The translations under genes and the position numbers were made by a program. This document shows, piece by piece, positions 25,763 through 33,807 of a stretch of DNA of 64,000 nucleotides. Below the pieces are notes generated by a model, which saw only the letters and a list, made by a program, of their open reading frames with translations, made no database searches and was not told where the DNA came from. Numbering within the stretch: position 1 is the first letter of the stretch; each line of letters starts with the position of its first letter. Origin of the DNA: Intrasporangium calvum DSM 43043 (GTDB lineage: Bacteria > Actinomycetota > Actinomycetes > Actinomycetales > Dermatophilaceae); the NCBI RefSeq assembly GCF_000184685.1, contig NC_014830.1, positions 1,178,001 through 1,242,000 of the forward strand. Direction: 5' to 3'.

Positions 25763-28724
25763 CCAGGTCGAGATCCGCACCGGCGCCTACGTCGACTCCG
25801 TCAGCCTCATGCAGGTCTCGCGGACCGTGGCGGCTGCCCCCGGGGTCGCCGCGGCCCAGGTGGCGATGGCCACGGAGCTCAACCTCGCCGTCATCATGGG
25901 GATGGGCTTCGACGTGCCGGCGGCCGGTCCGAACGACCTCGTCGTGGCCATCCGCGGAGACGAGGAAGCGATCGCCGCGGGGCTCGCAGCCCTCGACGAG
26001 GCACTCGCGGGTCTCCGTGCGGCGGGGTCGCAGGCGGGCGGCTTCGGCGAGGCGCCGGCCCCCCGGACCCTCGGCGGGGTGCTCCACCGGGTGGGCGCCA
26101 ACCTCGCGCTCGTCTCCGTGCCGGGGCAGCACGCGACGACGGAGGCCCTGGACGCGGTCGAGGCGGGCGTGAGCGTCATGATCTTCTCGGACAACGTGCC
26201 GGTCGAGGACGAGGTGCGGCTCAAGTCCATCGCCGAGCGCCGGGCCGTCCTCGTGATGGGTCCGGACTGCGGGACGGCGGTCGTCGGCGGGGTCGCCCTC
26301 GGCTTCGCCAACGTCGTCCGCTCCGGCTCGGTCGGGGTCGTCGCCGCGTCGGGCACCGGCGCGCAGCAGGTGATGTGCCTCCTCGAGGCCGCCGGGGTGG
26401 GCGTCAGCCACGTCCTCGGCGTCGGCGGCCGCGACCTGTCCGCAGCTGTGGGCGGACGCTCCACGAGGCAGGCGCTCGCAGCCCTCGCCGCGGACCCGGC
26501 CACCGAGCGGATCGTCGTCGTCTCCAAGCCTCCTGCCGCTGAGGTGCTCTCCGACATCGAGTCGTATGCCGCTGGGCTCGGCAAGCCGGTCCACTGGGCG
26601 ACGCTCGGGGCGGGGAAGCCGGACCTCACCGCCGCGGTCGAGTCGGTCCTGGCTGCCCTCGGCGCCGAGGTGGAGTGGCCGCGTTGGGAGGCGGACCAGC
26701 CGGCCGCGACCGGGTCGTCGCTCCGCGGCCTCTTCGTCGGCGGGACCCTCGCCGACGAGGCGATGCTCGTGGCCGGGCAGACCCTCGGTGACATCCGGTC
26801 CAACATCCCGTTGCGCCCCGACCTCTTCCTCGGGCCAGAGCTGACCGATGCCGGGCACGTCGTCATCGACTTCGGCGACGACACCCTCACCCGGGGCCGT
26901 CCGCACCCGATGATCGACCCGTCGCTGCGCCTCGAGCGGATCGCGGCCGAGGCGACCGACCCGACGTGCGGCGTCCTGCTCCTCGACCTCGTCCTCGGTC
27001 ACGCCGCGCACCCGGACCCGGCGCCCGAGCTCGCGGACACGATCCGCGTCGCCCGGGCCACGGCGGAGGCATCAGGACGGACCCTGCCCGTCGTCGTCTC
27101 GATCACCGGCACGGAGGACGACCCCCAAGGGCTGACTCGCAGCGCCCTGCTGCTGCGCGACGCCGGGGCCTCGGTCCTCCTCTCGAACGCCGCCGCGACC
27201 CGCCAGGCCGTCCGGCTCCTCGGCCGGGCACCTGCCGAGCCGGCGTCGGGGACGAGCCCGGCGGCATCCGGCATCGAGGGCACGGCCCGTCACACGGAGC
27301 CGGCCACGCAGCTGCACGGACTGCTCACAGCGGACCTGTCCCTCGCGGCCGCGGGCGTGCCGCTGTTCGCGGAATCCGTTCGCGCCCAAGCGGTCCCGGT
27401 CAGCGAAGCGGCGTGGCAGCCACCGCTCGCGGGAACCGAGCGCGACCTGGCGGTCGTCCTCGCCGACGCCCGCCGTGCGGAGGCCAACCGGCTGGCGTTC
27501 GAGCGGATGACGGCGGCCGGGGCAGACTTCGTCGACGTGCGGCCCGCTCGCGAGGCGTTGGGGCTCGAGAAGGGAACGTTCCTCCACGCGGGCCCTCCGA
27601 TCACCTTCGACCGCGCGAGCGGGCCGCTCAAGGGGGCGCTCATCGGGGCGATGCTCTTCGAGGGGCTGGCCGACACCCCGGAGGAGGCCGAGGCGGCACT
27701 CGAGCGCGGCGACGGCATCACCCTCGAGCCCTGCCACCACCGCGACGCCGTCGGCCCGATGGCCGGCGTGATCAGCCCGTCGATGTGGCTCTACGAGCTG
27801 CGCGACGACGTCCACGGCAACCGCTCCTGGTGCTCGCTCAACGAGGGGCTCGGGAAGGTGCTGCGCTACGGCGCCTACGGGACCGAGGTCATCGACCGGC
27901 TGCACTGGATGAACTCCGTGCTGGGCCCACTGCTGCAGCAGGCCGTCCGGACCCGGGTCGAGGCCTCCGGTCCGATCGACGTCAAGGCGATCATCGCCCA
28001 GATGCTCCAGATGGGCGACGAGGGGCACAACCGCAACCGCGCCGGGTCGCTCATGCTCCTGCGCGAGCTGCTGCCGACGATGATCACCGCGGACGCGCCC
28101 TCGACCGACATCGCCGAGGCGGTGCGCTTCTCGGGAGCCAACGAGCACTTCTTCCTCAACCTCGGCATGCCCGCCTGCAAGCTGGCCACCCTTGCCGCCC
28201 ACGGGATCCCGGGGTCGTCCGTCGTGACGACGATGGCCCGCAACGGGACCGACTTCGGCATCCGGGTCTCCGGGACCGGCGACGACTGGTTCATCGGGCC
28301 GGCGAACACCCCGGCGGGCCTCTTCCTCGGCTCCTACGGGCCGGAGGACGCCAACCCGGACATCGGCGACTCGGCCATCACCGAGACCGCCGGGATCGGC
28401 GGCTTCGCCATGGCAGCGGCCCCCGCGATCGTCCGTTTCGTCGGCGGTGACGTGCCCTTCGCGTTGCGCGCAACCCAGACGATGTACGAGATCACCGTCG
28501 GGGAGCACCCGGCCTACCAGGTGCCGATCCTCGAGTTCCGGGGGACGCCGACCGCCATCGACGTGGCGGCCGTCGCCCGGACCGGGATCCTCCCGCAGAT
28601 CAACACCGGCATGGCCGGACGCGTGGCCGGTGTCGGCCAGGTCGGAGCCGGGCTGGTCAACCCACCCGAACAGTGCTTCACCGCCGCGCTGGCGGCGCTC
28701 GCCGCCGCCGCCCGGATTGGGTGA
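25755..28724 (+). CDS. Fused FdrA-DUF1116 protein (AllF-AllG-like carbamoyltransferase)
   Basis: 989-aa fusion. Residues 1-~515 are FdrA (succinyl-CoA synthetase-like): EIRTGAYVDSVSLM at the start, ALDAVEAGVSVMIFSDNVPV, LVMGPDCGTAVVGGVALGFA, VVAASGTGAQQV and FVGGTLADEAML. Residues ~520-985 are DUF1116: GPPITFDRASGPLKGALIGA, LEPCHHRDAVGPMAGVISPS, MGDEGHNRNRAGSLMLLREL and GSYGPEDANPDIGDSAITET. In E. coli AllF and AllG are separate and form oxamic transcarbamylase with AllH. Here the order is DUF2877 followed by FdrA-DUF1116, translationally coupled, so a whole carbamoyl-phosphate-forming complex comes from two genes. AGGAAGGGG precedes the start. The ureide substrate is unknown: oxalurate by homology, ureidomalonate by context. 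Confidence 0.92.
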   Translation: MPDQVEIRTGAYVDSVSLMQVSRTVAAAPGVAAAQVAMATELNLAVIMGMGFDVPAAGPNDLVVAIRGDEEAIAAGLAALDEALAGLRAAGSQAGGFGEAPAPRTLGGVLHRVGANLALVSVPGQHATTEALDAVEAGVSVMIFSDNVPVEDEVRLKSIAERRAVLVMGPDCGTAVVGGVALGFANVVRSGSVGVVAASGTGAQQVMCLLEAAGVGVSHVLGVGGRDLSAAVGGRSTRQALAALAADPATERIVVVSKPPAAEVLSDIESYAAGLGKPVHWATLGAGKPDLTAAVESVLAALGAEVEWPRWEADQPAATGSSLRGLFVGGTLADEAMLVAGQTLGDIRSNIPLRPDLFLGPELTDAGHVVIDFGDDTLTRGRPHPMIDPSLRLERIAAEATDPTCGVLLLDLVLGHAAHPDPAPELADTIRVARATAEASGRTLPVVVSITGTEDDPQGLTRSALLLRDAGASVLLSNAAATRQAVRLLGRAPAEPASGTSPAASGIEGTARHTEPATQLHGLLTADLSLAAAGVPLFAESVRAQAVPVSEAAWQPPLAGTERDLAVVLADARRAEANRLAFERMTAAGADFVDVRPAREALGLEKGTFLHAGPPITFDRASGPLKGALIGAMLFEGLADTPEEAEAALERGDGITLEPCHHRDAVGPMAGVISPSMWLYELRDDVHGNRSWCSLNEGLGKVLRYGAYGTEVIDRLHWMNSVLGPLLQQAVRTRVEASGPIDVKAIIAQMLQMGDEGHNRNRAGSLMLLRELLPTMITADAPSTDIAEAVRFSGANEHFFLNLGMPACKLATLAAHGIPGSSVVTTMARNGTDFGIRVSGTGDDWFIGPANTPAGLFLGSYGPEDANPDIGDSAITETAGIGGFAMAAAPAIVRFVGGDVPFALRATQTMYEITVGEHPAYQVPILEFRGTPTAIDVAAVARTGILPQINTGMAGRVAGVGQVGAGLVNPPEQCFTAALAALAAAARIG
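26564..26578. repeat. Motif A match inside the fdrA part
   Basis: GTATGCCGCTGGGCT matches motif A exactly and encodes YAAGL in the FdrA half. It sits within a region that aligns with the family, so it could be a chance match through codon preference rather than an insertion. Confidence 0.4.
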
Positions 28725-28775
28725 TCACGCGCGCAGGGGCTAGAGTTGGTCCTGGTCAACGTTTGCTGTTTGTGT

Positions 28776-28809
28776 GTTGCACGCTCGCAGAAGACATTGC
28801 GAGCGCAAC
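28776..28809 (+). promoter_or_regulatory. Hairpin in the 5' leader of the cold-shock gene
   Basis: GTTGC plus GCTCGCA (28776-28789, 2-base bulge) pairs with TGCGAGC plus GCAAC (28798-28809) over an 8-base loop. It lies ~90 bp before the cold-shock start. Long structured leaders are common on cspA-type mRNAs and can act as temperature switches; that role is inferred. Confidence 0.45.
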
Positions 28810-28898
28810 CTGCTCCTGTCCCAGGAATCTGGTCGCGTCCTTGCCGACCCGGACCGTCGCTCGACGAGTCCGTTAGTACCTGAAACAAGGAGCACACC

Positions 28899-29099
28899 AT
28901 GGCACAAGGAACCGTCAAGTGGTTCAACTCGGAGAAGGGCTTTGGCTTCATCGCCCCGACCGAGGGTCCGGACGTCTTCGTCCACTACTCGGAGATCCAG
29001 ACCAACGGCTACCGCAGCCTCGAGGAGAACCAGGCCGTCGAGTTCGACGTCGAGCAGGGCCCCAAGGGCCCGCAGGCGATGCGCGTCCGTCTCGTCTGA
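28899..29099 (+). CDS. cspA: Cold-shock protein CspA family
   Basis: 66-aa single-domain OB-fold nucleic-acid chaperone. [18 protein letters not shown] contains the first RNA-binding motif (KGFGFI), and VFVHYSEI is the second. AAGGAG precedes the ATG. A ~160-nt leader with a hairpin precedes the gene, and a strong terminator follows. It is a monocistronic housekeeping/stress gene set between the nucleobase and aromatic regions. Confidence 0.96.
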   Translation: MAQGTVKWFNSEKGFGFIAPTEGPDVFVHYSEIQTNGYRSLEENQAVEFDVEQGPKGPQAMRVRLV

Positions 29100-29157
29100 G
29101 CAGTCGCTGAGCAGTCGCTGAGCTGAGCGGGCCGCGCGCCCGCCACCTCACGCACCA

Positions 29158-29190
29158 GAAGGGCCGGAACCCACGGGGTTCCGGCCCTTC
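29158..29190 (+). terminator. Terminator of the cold-shock gene
   Basis: Perfect 15-bp stem GAAGGGCCGGAACCC/GGGTTCCGGCCCTTC (29158-29172 and 29176-29190), loop ACG, 59 bases after the cspA stop. Confidence 0.85.
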
Positions 29191-29211
29191 GTGCTGGGCC
29201 CCTCCACCTCC

Positions 29212-29293
29212 GTCGAGTGTGCAGTTCCTGCCGACAAGAGGTGCACACTCGACGAGAGGGGGGCGGGCAGCGGGACTCAGCTCAGCGGCATAC
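29212..29293. repeat. Motif B inverted pair plus motif A
   Basis: Direct motif B (29212-29233) and a shortened inverted B (about 29237-29253) can form a hairpin. Inverted motif A follows at 29279-29293. The element lies between convergent cspA and the alpha/beta-hydrolase gene. Confidence 0.85.
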
Positions 29294-29314
29294 GGGCGTC
29301 GTCGTCGTCGTCGC

Positions 29315-30139
29315 TCAGGCGAGGAAGCGGGCGAGCAGCGCGTTGAAGTCGTCCGCGTACTCGATCTGCGTCCAGTGGCCGCACTGACCGAACACGTGCA
29401 GCTGGGACTGCTCGATGAGGTGGAAGAGGTTGAGCGACGTCGTGAACGGGATGACCTGGTCCTCGCGGCCGTGGAAGAGCAGCGTCGGCGCGCTGATCGA
29501 GCGGATCTCGTCCATCGGCAGCACCATCGAGTCGACCCAGCGCTGCCGGGGTGCCGGGAACATCGCCGCGAACCGCTCGTCCGCGCCGTCCTTGACCGAG
29601 GCCTCGTACCGGTCTCGGGCCAGGTCGTCGGTCATCCGGGACGTGTCGTGGGCGAAGAGGTCGAGCAGCGCGCGCATGTTGTCCACGGACGGCTCGTAGC
29701 CCCACACGGCGTCGAGCCCCTCGGTGATCGGGAACGGCACGCCGACCGACCCCATCAGGACGAGCCGGTCGACCCGGTCGGCGTGCTGGCTGGCCAGCCG
29801 CAGGGCCATCGCCCCGCCGAAGGAGTTGCCGACGACGCTCGCCCGCTCGACACCGAGGACGTCGAGCAGGGCGACCGCGTGAGCCAGCCACGAGTCGACG
29901 GAGTACTCGTGTCCCTCGGGCGGCACGGTCCGGCCGAAGCCGAGCTGGTCCGGCGCGATGACGCGGTGCCCGGCTGCGACGAGTGCCGGGATGGTCAGGC
30001 GCCAGTTGGCAGCCGCGCTGACGCCCGGTCCGGAGCCGTGGAGCAGCAGTACCACCGGCCCGTCGCCGACGTCGTGGACCCAGGTGGGCACTCCGGCGAC
30101 GTCGAGGATCTCGCCCCCGAGGGGGCTGGGCTCGGTCAC
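29315..30139 (-). CDS. Meta-cleavage product hydrolase (2-hydroxymuconate semialdehyde hydrolase type)
   Basis: 274-aa alpha/beta-hydrolase of the DmpD/XylF/BphD group, which cleaves the C-C bond of ring-fission products. LLLHGSGPGVSAAANW forms the oxyanion loop. The nucleophile is Ser106 in VVGNSFGGAMAL, the acid is in LLFHGREDQVIP, and His is in GQCGHWTQIE. The GTG start at 30139 overlaps the aldehyde dehydrogenase stop (GTGA), so it is the last gene of the meta-cleavage operon. This is the hydrolytic branch; the dehydrogenase/tautomerase branch is also encoded. Confidence 0.88.
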   Translation of the reverse strand: MTEPSPLGGEILDVAGVPTWVHDVGDGPVVLLLHGSGPGVSAAANWRLTIPALVAAGHRVIAPDQLGFGRTVPPEGHEYSVDSWLAHAVALLDVLGVERASVVGNSFGGAMALRLASQHADRVDRLVLMGSVGVPFPITEGLDAVWGYEPSVDNMRALLDLFAHDTSRMTDDLARDRYEASVKDGADERFAAMFPAPRQRWVDSMVLPMDEIRSISAPTLLFHGREDQVIPFTTSLNLFHLIEQSQLHVFGQCGHWTQIEYADDFNALLARFLA

Positions 30140-31590
30140 GCCCTGACCTGCCGGTCGATCTGCATGACGACGGCCTTCGGCTCGGTGAAGAACTCGCGGC
30201 TGAAGTTGCCGCCCTCACGCCCGACCCCCGAGTCGCCGACGCCGCCGAAGGGCGTGCGCAGGTCGCGGATGAAGAAGCAGTTGACCCAGACGGTGCCGGC
30301 CTTGAGGTTCGAGGAGACGCGGTGGGCGCGCGAGAGGTTCTCGGTGAAGAGCATCGCGTTGAGTCCGTACGCCGTGTCGTTGGCCAGGTGCACGACCTCG
30401 GCCTCGGTCTCGAACGTGTTGACGACGACGACCGGCCCGAAGATCTCCTGGCAGTACTGCGTCGCCGTGAGCGGGAGGTCGGTGATGATCGTCGGTCGCA
30501 CGAGCCAGGAGCCGTCCTCGGCGAGGCCGCCGGTGAGGATCTTGCCGCCCTGCTCCTCGACGGTGTCGACGTAGGACTTGACCTTGAGGTAGTGCTCCTC
30601 GGAGGCGAGGCACGAGAACTGGGTGTCGGCGGCGAAGGGCTCTCCGATGACGAGGTTCTCCGCGGCCTCCTTGAAGCGGGCGAGGAACTCCTCGTAGATG
30701 CCGGCCTGGACGAAGAGGCGCGACCCGGCGAGGCACACCTGGCCGGCGTTGCGGAAGATCGCCTCGACGGCCCAGTGGACGGCGTTGTCGATGTCCGCGT
30801 CCTCGAAGACGATGTTGGCGCCCTTGCCGCCGAGCTCGAGGCTGACGGGGGTGAGGTTCTGCGCGGCGGCCGTCATGATGATGCGGCCGGTGCCGGACTC
30901 ACCGGTGAAGGTGACGCGGTCGACGCGCGGGTCGCCGGTCAGCGACGAGCCGGCCGGCACGCCGAAGCCGTTGAGCACGTTGAGGACGCCGGGCGGGAAG
31001 CCGGCCTCGATGGCGAGCCGGCCGAGCATGACGACCGACGCCGGGGTGTCCTCGGCCGGCTTGATGATGCAGGTGTTGCCCCAGGCGATGGCGGGGGCGA
31101 TCTTCCACGAGGCCATCATGAGCGGGAAGTTCCAGGGGGAGATCGCGGCGACGACGCCGGCCGGGCCGTACTCGGTGTACGTGTGGTGGCCGCTGTCCAT
31201 CGGCATGACCTCGCCGACGTGGTCGCGCTGGTGGTCGGCGAAGAACCGGAAGTTCCACACCGAGCGGGCGACGTCGTGCTTGGCCTGGGCGAACGGCTTG
31301 GCCATGTCCGTCGAGTCGAGCCGCGCGAGCTCGTCGGCGTGCTCCTCCATGAGGTCGGCCAGCCGGTGGATCAGCGTGGCGCGCTCGGTGCGCCCCATCC
31401 GCGGCCACGGGCCCTCGTCGAACGCCTTGCGGGCGCTCGCGATGGCGCGCTCCGCGTCGGCGGCGGAGGCCTCGGCGACCTCGGCCCACTTCTCGCGCGT
31501 CCACGGGTTGATGGTGTCGAAGCGCTTCCCGTCGAGGGACTCGACCTCTTCGTTGTCGATGATGTGCCCGAAGAAGGGGTACTCGGTCAT
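30136..31590 (-). CDS. 2-Hydroxymuconic semialdehyde dehydrogenase
   Basis: 484-aa NAD-dependent aldehyde dehydrogenase. SPWNFPLMMASWKIAPAIAW binds the cofactor, LELGGKGANIVFEDADID supplies the general base Glu, and AGQVCLAGSRLFVQ contains the catalytic Cys. SWLVRPTIITDL and GGVGDSGVGREGG are normal for the DmpC/XylG-like subgroup. It would oxidise the ring-fission aldehyde from catechol to 4-oxalocrotonate. AAGGTG precedes the ATG. It lies between the tautomerase gene and the hydrolase gene in the operon. Confidence 0.88.
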   Translation of the reverse strand: MTEYPFFGHIIDNEEVESLDGKRFDTINPWTREKWAEVAEASAADAERAIASARKAFDEGPWPRMGRTERATLIHRLADLMEEHADELARLDSTDMAKPFAQAKHDVARSVWNFRFFADHQRDHVGEVMPMDSGHHTYTEYGPAGVVAAISPWNFPLMMASWKIAPAIAWGNTCIIKPAEDTPASVVMLGRLAIEAGFPPGVLNVLNGFGVPAGSSLTGDPRVDRVTFTGESGTGRIIMTAAAQNLTPVSLELGGKGANIVFEDADIDNAVHWAVEAIFRNAGQVCLAGSRLFVQAGIYEEFLARFKEAAENLVIGEPFAADTQFSCLASEEHYLKVKSYVDTVEEQGGKILTGGLAEDGSWLVRPTIITDLPLTATQYCQEIFGPVVVVNTFETEAEVVHLANDTAYGLNAMLFTENLSRAHRVSSNLKAGTVWVNCFFIRDLRTPFGGVGDSGVGREGGNFSREFFTEPKAVVMQIDRQVRA

Positions 31591-31619
31591 GGTGGCACCT
31601 TTGTCGGTTGCGTTGAGTT

Positions 31620-31835
31620 TCAGGAAGATTGAGCCGTATGCCGCTGGGCTGAGCGCTCGGCGATGGTGACGTCCCCGGCGGCGAAGTGGGTCGGGGCCAC
31701 TTCACGAAGGACGACCCGGACGCTCTCCAGGGGCGCGTCGACGGCCTCGACGGCGGCCTGGGTCACCTTGGAGATGAGGGTGCGCAGCTGCTCGGGGCTG
31801 CGTCCCTCGACGAGGGTGATCTCGATGAGGGGCAC
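31620..31835 (-). CDS. 4-Oxalocrotonate tautomerase
   Basis: 71-aa tautomerase of the 4-OT family, isomerising 4-oxalocrotonate between enol and keto forms. The catalytic residue is an N-terminal proline exposed after Met removal. This decides the start: GTG at 31835 gives MPLIEITLVEGRSPEQLR, whereas the in-frame GTG at 31841 would bury Pro as residue 4. Arg residues follow in LRTLISK and VRVVLREV. The usual length is ~62 aa. Here the end (AERSAQRHTAQSS) is encoded by interspersed motif A at 31636-31650, so the normal C terminus appears extended or replaced. It starts 2 bp after the decarboxylase stop. Confidence 0.87.
   Translation of the reverse strand: MPLIEITLVEGRSPEQLRTLISKVTQAAVEAVDAPLESVRVVLREVAPTHFAAGDVTIAERSAQRHTAQSS
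31636..31650. repeat. Motif A at the 3' end of the tautomerase gene
   Basis: GTATGCCGCTGGGCT, an exact motif A copy. It is translated as AQRHT in the tail of the tautomerase, past the conserved domain. Confidence 0.8.
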
Positions 31836-31837
31836 GG

Positions 31838-32644
31838 TCACTCGCCGCCGTTGATGAAGACGGAGCCGAGGTTGGTGAAGTGCATCGCGACCGAGCTGCC
31901 CGGGGGCGCGAAGACCGCATCCGTCATGCCGCCGGTGAGCACGATCCAGCCGGGCTCGATGGCGTGCCCGCGGCGGGCGAGGTCGTTGGCGGCGAGGGCG
32001 AGGGCCTCACCGGGGTGGCCCTGCACGGCGGCGCCGGTGGCGGAGTCGACGATCTCGCCGTTCACCTCGACGAGGACGGCCTCGAGGGCCAGGTCGAGGT
32101 CGGTCGGCGGGAGGCCCACCGGGCCGGTGACGAAGGCTCCCGAGGATGCGTTGTCGGCCGAGACGTCGCCGGCCTTGAACCGGAAGTTGCGGTAGCGCGA
32201 GTCGATGACCTCGGCGCCGCCCCACACCGACTCGACGGCGGCCATGGCCTGGGCAGCGGTGACACCGGGGCCCTCGAGCCGGTCACCCATGACGAAGACG
32301 ATCTCCGGCTCGATGCGCGGGTGGATCAGCGTCGACTGGGGGACCGGGTCGCCGATGGGCAGGATCATCGCGTCGGTCAGCCAGGCGACGAAGGGGAAGT
32401 GGACGCCCATCCGCTGCTGCTTGGCCCGGCTGGTCAGTCCGAGCTTGACCCCGACGAGCTTCTCGCCGCGGTCGAGCCGCTTCTGCAGGTTGAGGTCCTG
32501 GATCGCGTAGCCCGTGTCGAGGTCGAGCTCGGGCCACTCGTCGGTGAAGGGCTCGCGCTCTCGGCGTTCGTCCTCGCAGGCGAGCAGCTCCGCGGCGACG
32601 GACTCGATGTCCCAACCGGCCTCGGGCCTGGTTCCCTTCGCCAT
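31838..32644 (-). CDS. 4-Oxalocrotonate decarboxylase
   Basis: 268-aa member of the hydratase/decarboxylase family (DmpH/XylI). GYAIQDLNLQKRLDRGEKLV, GVKLGLTSRAKQQRMGV, IHPRIEPEIVFVMGD and DNASSGAFVTGP are the metal- and substrate-binding blocks. It removes CO2 from 2-oxo-3-hexenedioate to give 2-oxopent-4-enoate and probably forms a complex with the hydratase encoded at 34820-35647, which it resembles. The ATG overlaps the aldolase stop by 4 bp (ATGA). Assignment as decarboxylase rather than a second hydratase rests on operon order next to the tautomerase. Confidence 0.85.
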   Translation of the reverse strand: MAKGTRPEAGWDIESVAAELLACEDERREREPFTDEWPELDLDTGYAIQDLNLQKRLDRGEKLVGVKLGLTSRAKQQRMGVHFPFVAWLTDAMILPIGDPVPQSTLIHPRIEPEIVFVMGDRLEGPGVTAAQAMAAVESVWGGAEVIDSRYRNFRFKAGDVSADNASSGAFVTGPVGLPPTDLDLALEAVLVEVNGEIVDSATGAAVQGHPGEALALAANDLARRGHAIEPGWIVLTGGMTDAVFAPPGSSVAMHFTNLGSVFINGGE

Positions 32645-33804
32645 CAGCGCACCCCGAGCCCGGCGAGGTCGCCCATGATCAGGCCGTTGCGCTCGCGCTC
32701 TTCGGCTTCCTGGGCGAGCTGCAGGGCGATGTCGATGATCATGTCCTCCTGGCCGCCGACGTAGCCGGCCTCGCCGACCCGCTGGAGGATCGCGTGGGCC
32801 GGCACGCCGTAGCGCTCGGCCGCGCGCTCCGCGTGGAGCAGGAACGAGGAGTAGACGCCGGCGTAGCCCTGGGTGATCGACGCGCGGTCCATCCACGGCA
32901 GGCGCGGGATGAACGGGCGGACGACGTCCTCCGCGGCGGAGAGCACCTGGCCGAGGTCGATGCCGGTCCGGATGCCCAGCCGCTCGTACGTCGCGGCGAG
33001 GACCTCGGTCGGGCTGTTGCCGGCTCCGGCGCCGAGGGCGCACAGGGCTCCGTCGATCTGCTTGGCGCCCGCCCGGTAGGCGAGAACGGAGTTGGCGATG
33101 CCCATGGAGAGGTTCTGGTGGCCGTGGAAACCGACCTGGGCCTCGGCCCCGATCTCCGCGATGACCGACTCGATCCGCTCCTGGGCGGTGTCGAGGACGA
33201 GCGCCCCGGCCGAGTCGACGACGTAGACGCACTGCGCACCGGCGTCGACCATGATCCGGGCCTGCTGGGCGAGCACCTCGGGGGAGGCCTTGTGCGACAG
33301 CATGAGGAACCCGACGGTCTCCATCCCGAGGTCGCGGGCCGCGGCGAAGTGCTGGAGCGAGACGTCCGCCTCGGTGCAGTGGGTCGCGATCCGGGCGACG
33401 GACGCGCCGGCGGCGTGGGCCCGCTTGAGGTGGTGGACCGTGCCGAGGCCGGGGAGCATGAGGATCGCGATCTTCGCCTGCGTCGCCTCGTCCACGGCCG
33501 CCTTGATGAGGTCGAACTCGTCGACCTTGGAGAAGCCGTAGTTGAAGCTCGACCCGCCGAGGCCGTCGCCGTGCGAGACCTCGATGACCTGGACGCCCGC
33601 CTGGTCGAGGGCGTGGACGACGCCGCGGACCTGCTCCTCGGTGAACTGGTGCTGCATGGCGTGCGAGCCGTCGCGGAGCGTCGAGTCGGTGATCCGCAGG
33701 TCGCGCTCGCCGCCCGCCGTCGGGGTGTTGGCGAGGATCTCGGACTCGGTCACCGGCGCGGTGACGACCGGGGCGTCCTCGGGACGGATGGTCATGTCGC
33801 CCAT
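32644..33804 (-). CDS. 4-Hydroxy-2-oxovalerate aldolase
   Basis: 386-aa class II aldolase of the DmpG/HMGL-like family. [20 protein letters not shown] begins the TIM barrel and holds the Arg-Asp pair. [20 protein letters not shown] has the metal-binding His-x-His motif, and the C-terminal part ([12 protein letters not shown]) forms the communication domain that feeds acetaldehyde to DmpF. The product pair is pyruvate and acetaldehyde. It carries a ~38-residue N-terminal extension compared with the ~345-aa norm; ATG at residue 4 is the only nearby alternative. It begins 3 bp after the DmpF stop. Confidence 0.92.
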   Translation of the reverse strand: MGDMTIRPEDAPVVTAPVTESEILANTPTAGGERDLRITDSTLRDGSHAMQHQFTEEQVRGVVHALDQAGVQVIEVSHGDGLGGSSFNYGFSKVDEFDLIKAAVDEATQAKIAILMLPGLGTVHHLKRAHAAGASVARIATHCTEADVSLQHFAAARDLGMETVGFLMLSHKASPEVLAQQARIMVDAGAQCVYVVDSAGALVLDTAQERIESVIAEIGAEAQVGFHGHQNLSMGIANSVLAYRAGAKQIDGALCALGAGAGNSPTEVLAATYERLGIRTGIDLGQVLSAAEDVVRPFIPRLPWMDRASITQGYAGVYSSFLLHAERAAERYGVPAHAILQRVGEAGYVGGQEDMIIDIALQLAQEAEERERNGLIMGDLAGLGVR

Positions 33805-33807
33805 GGC

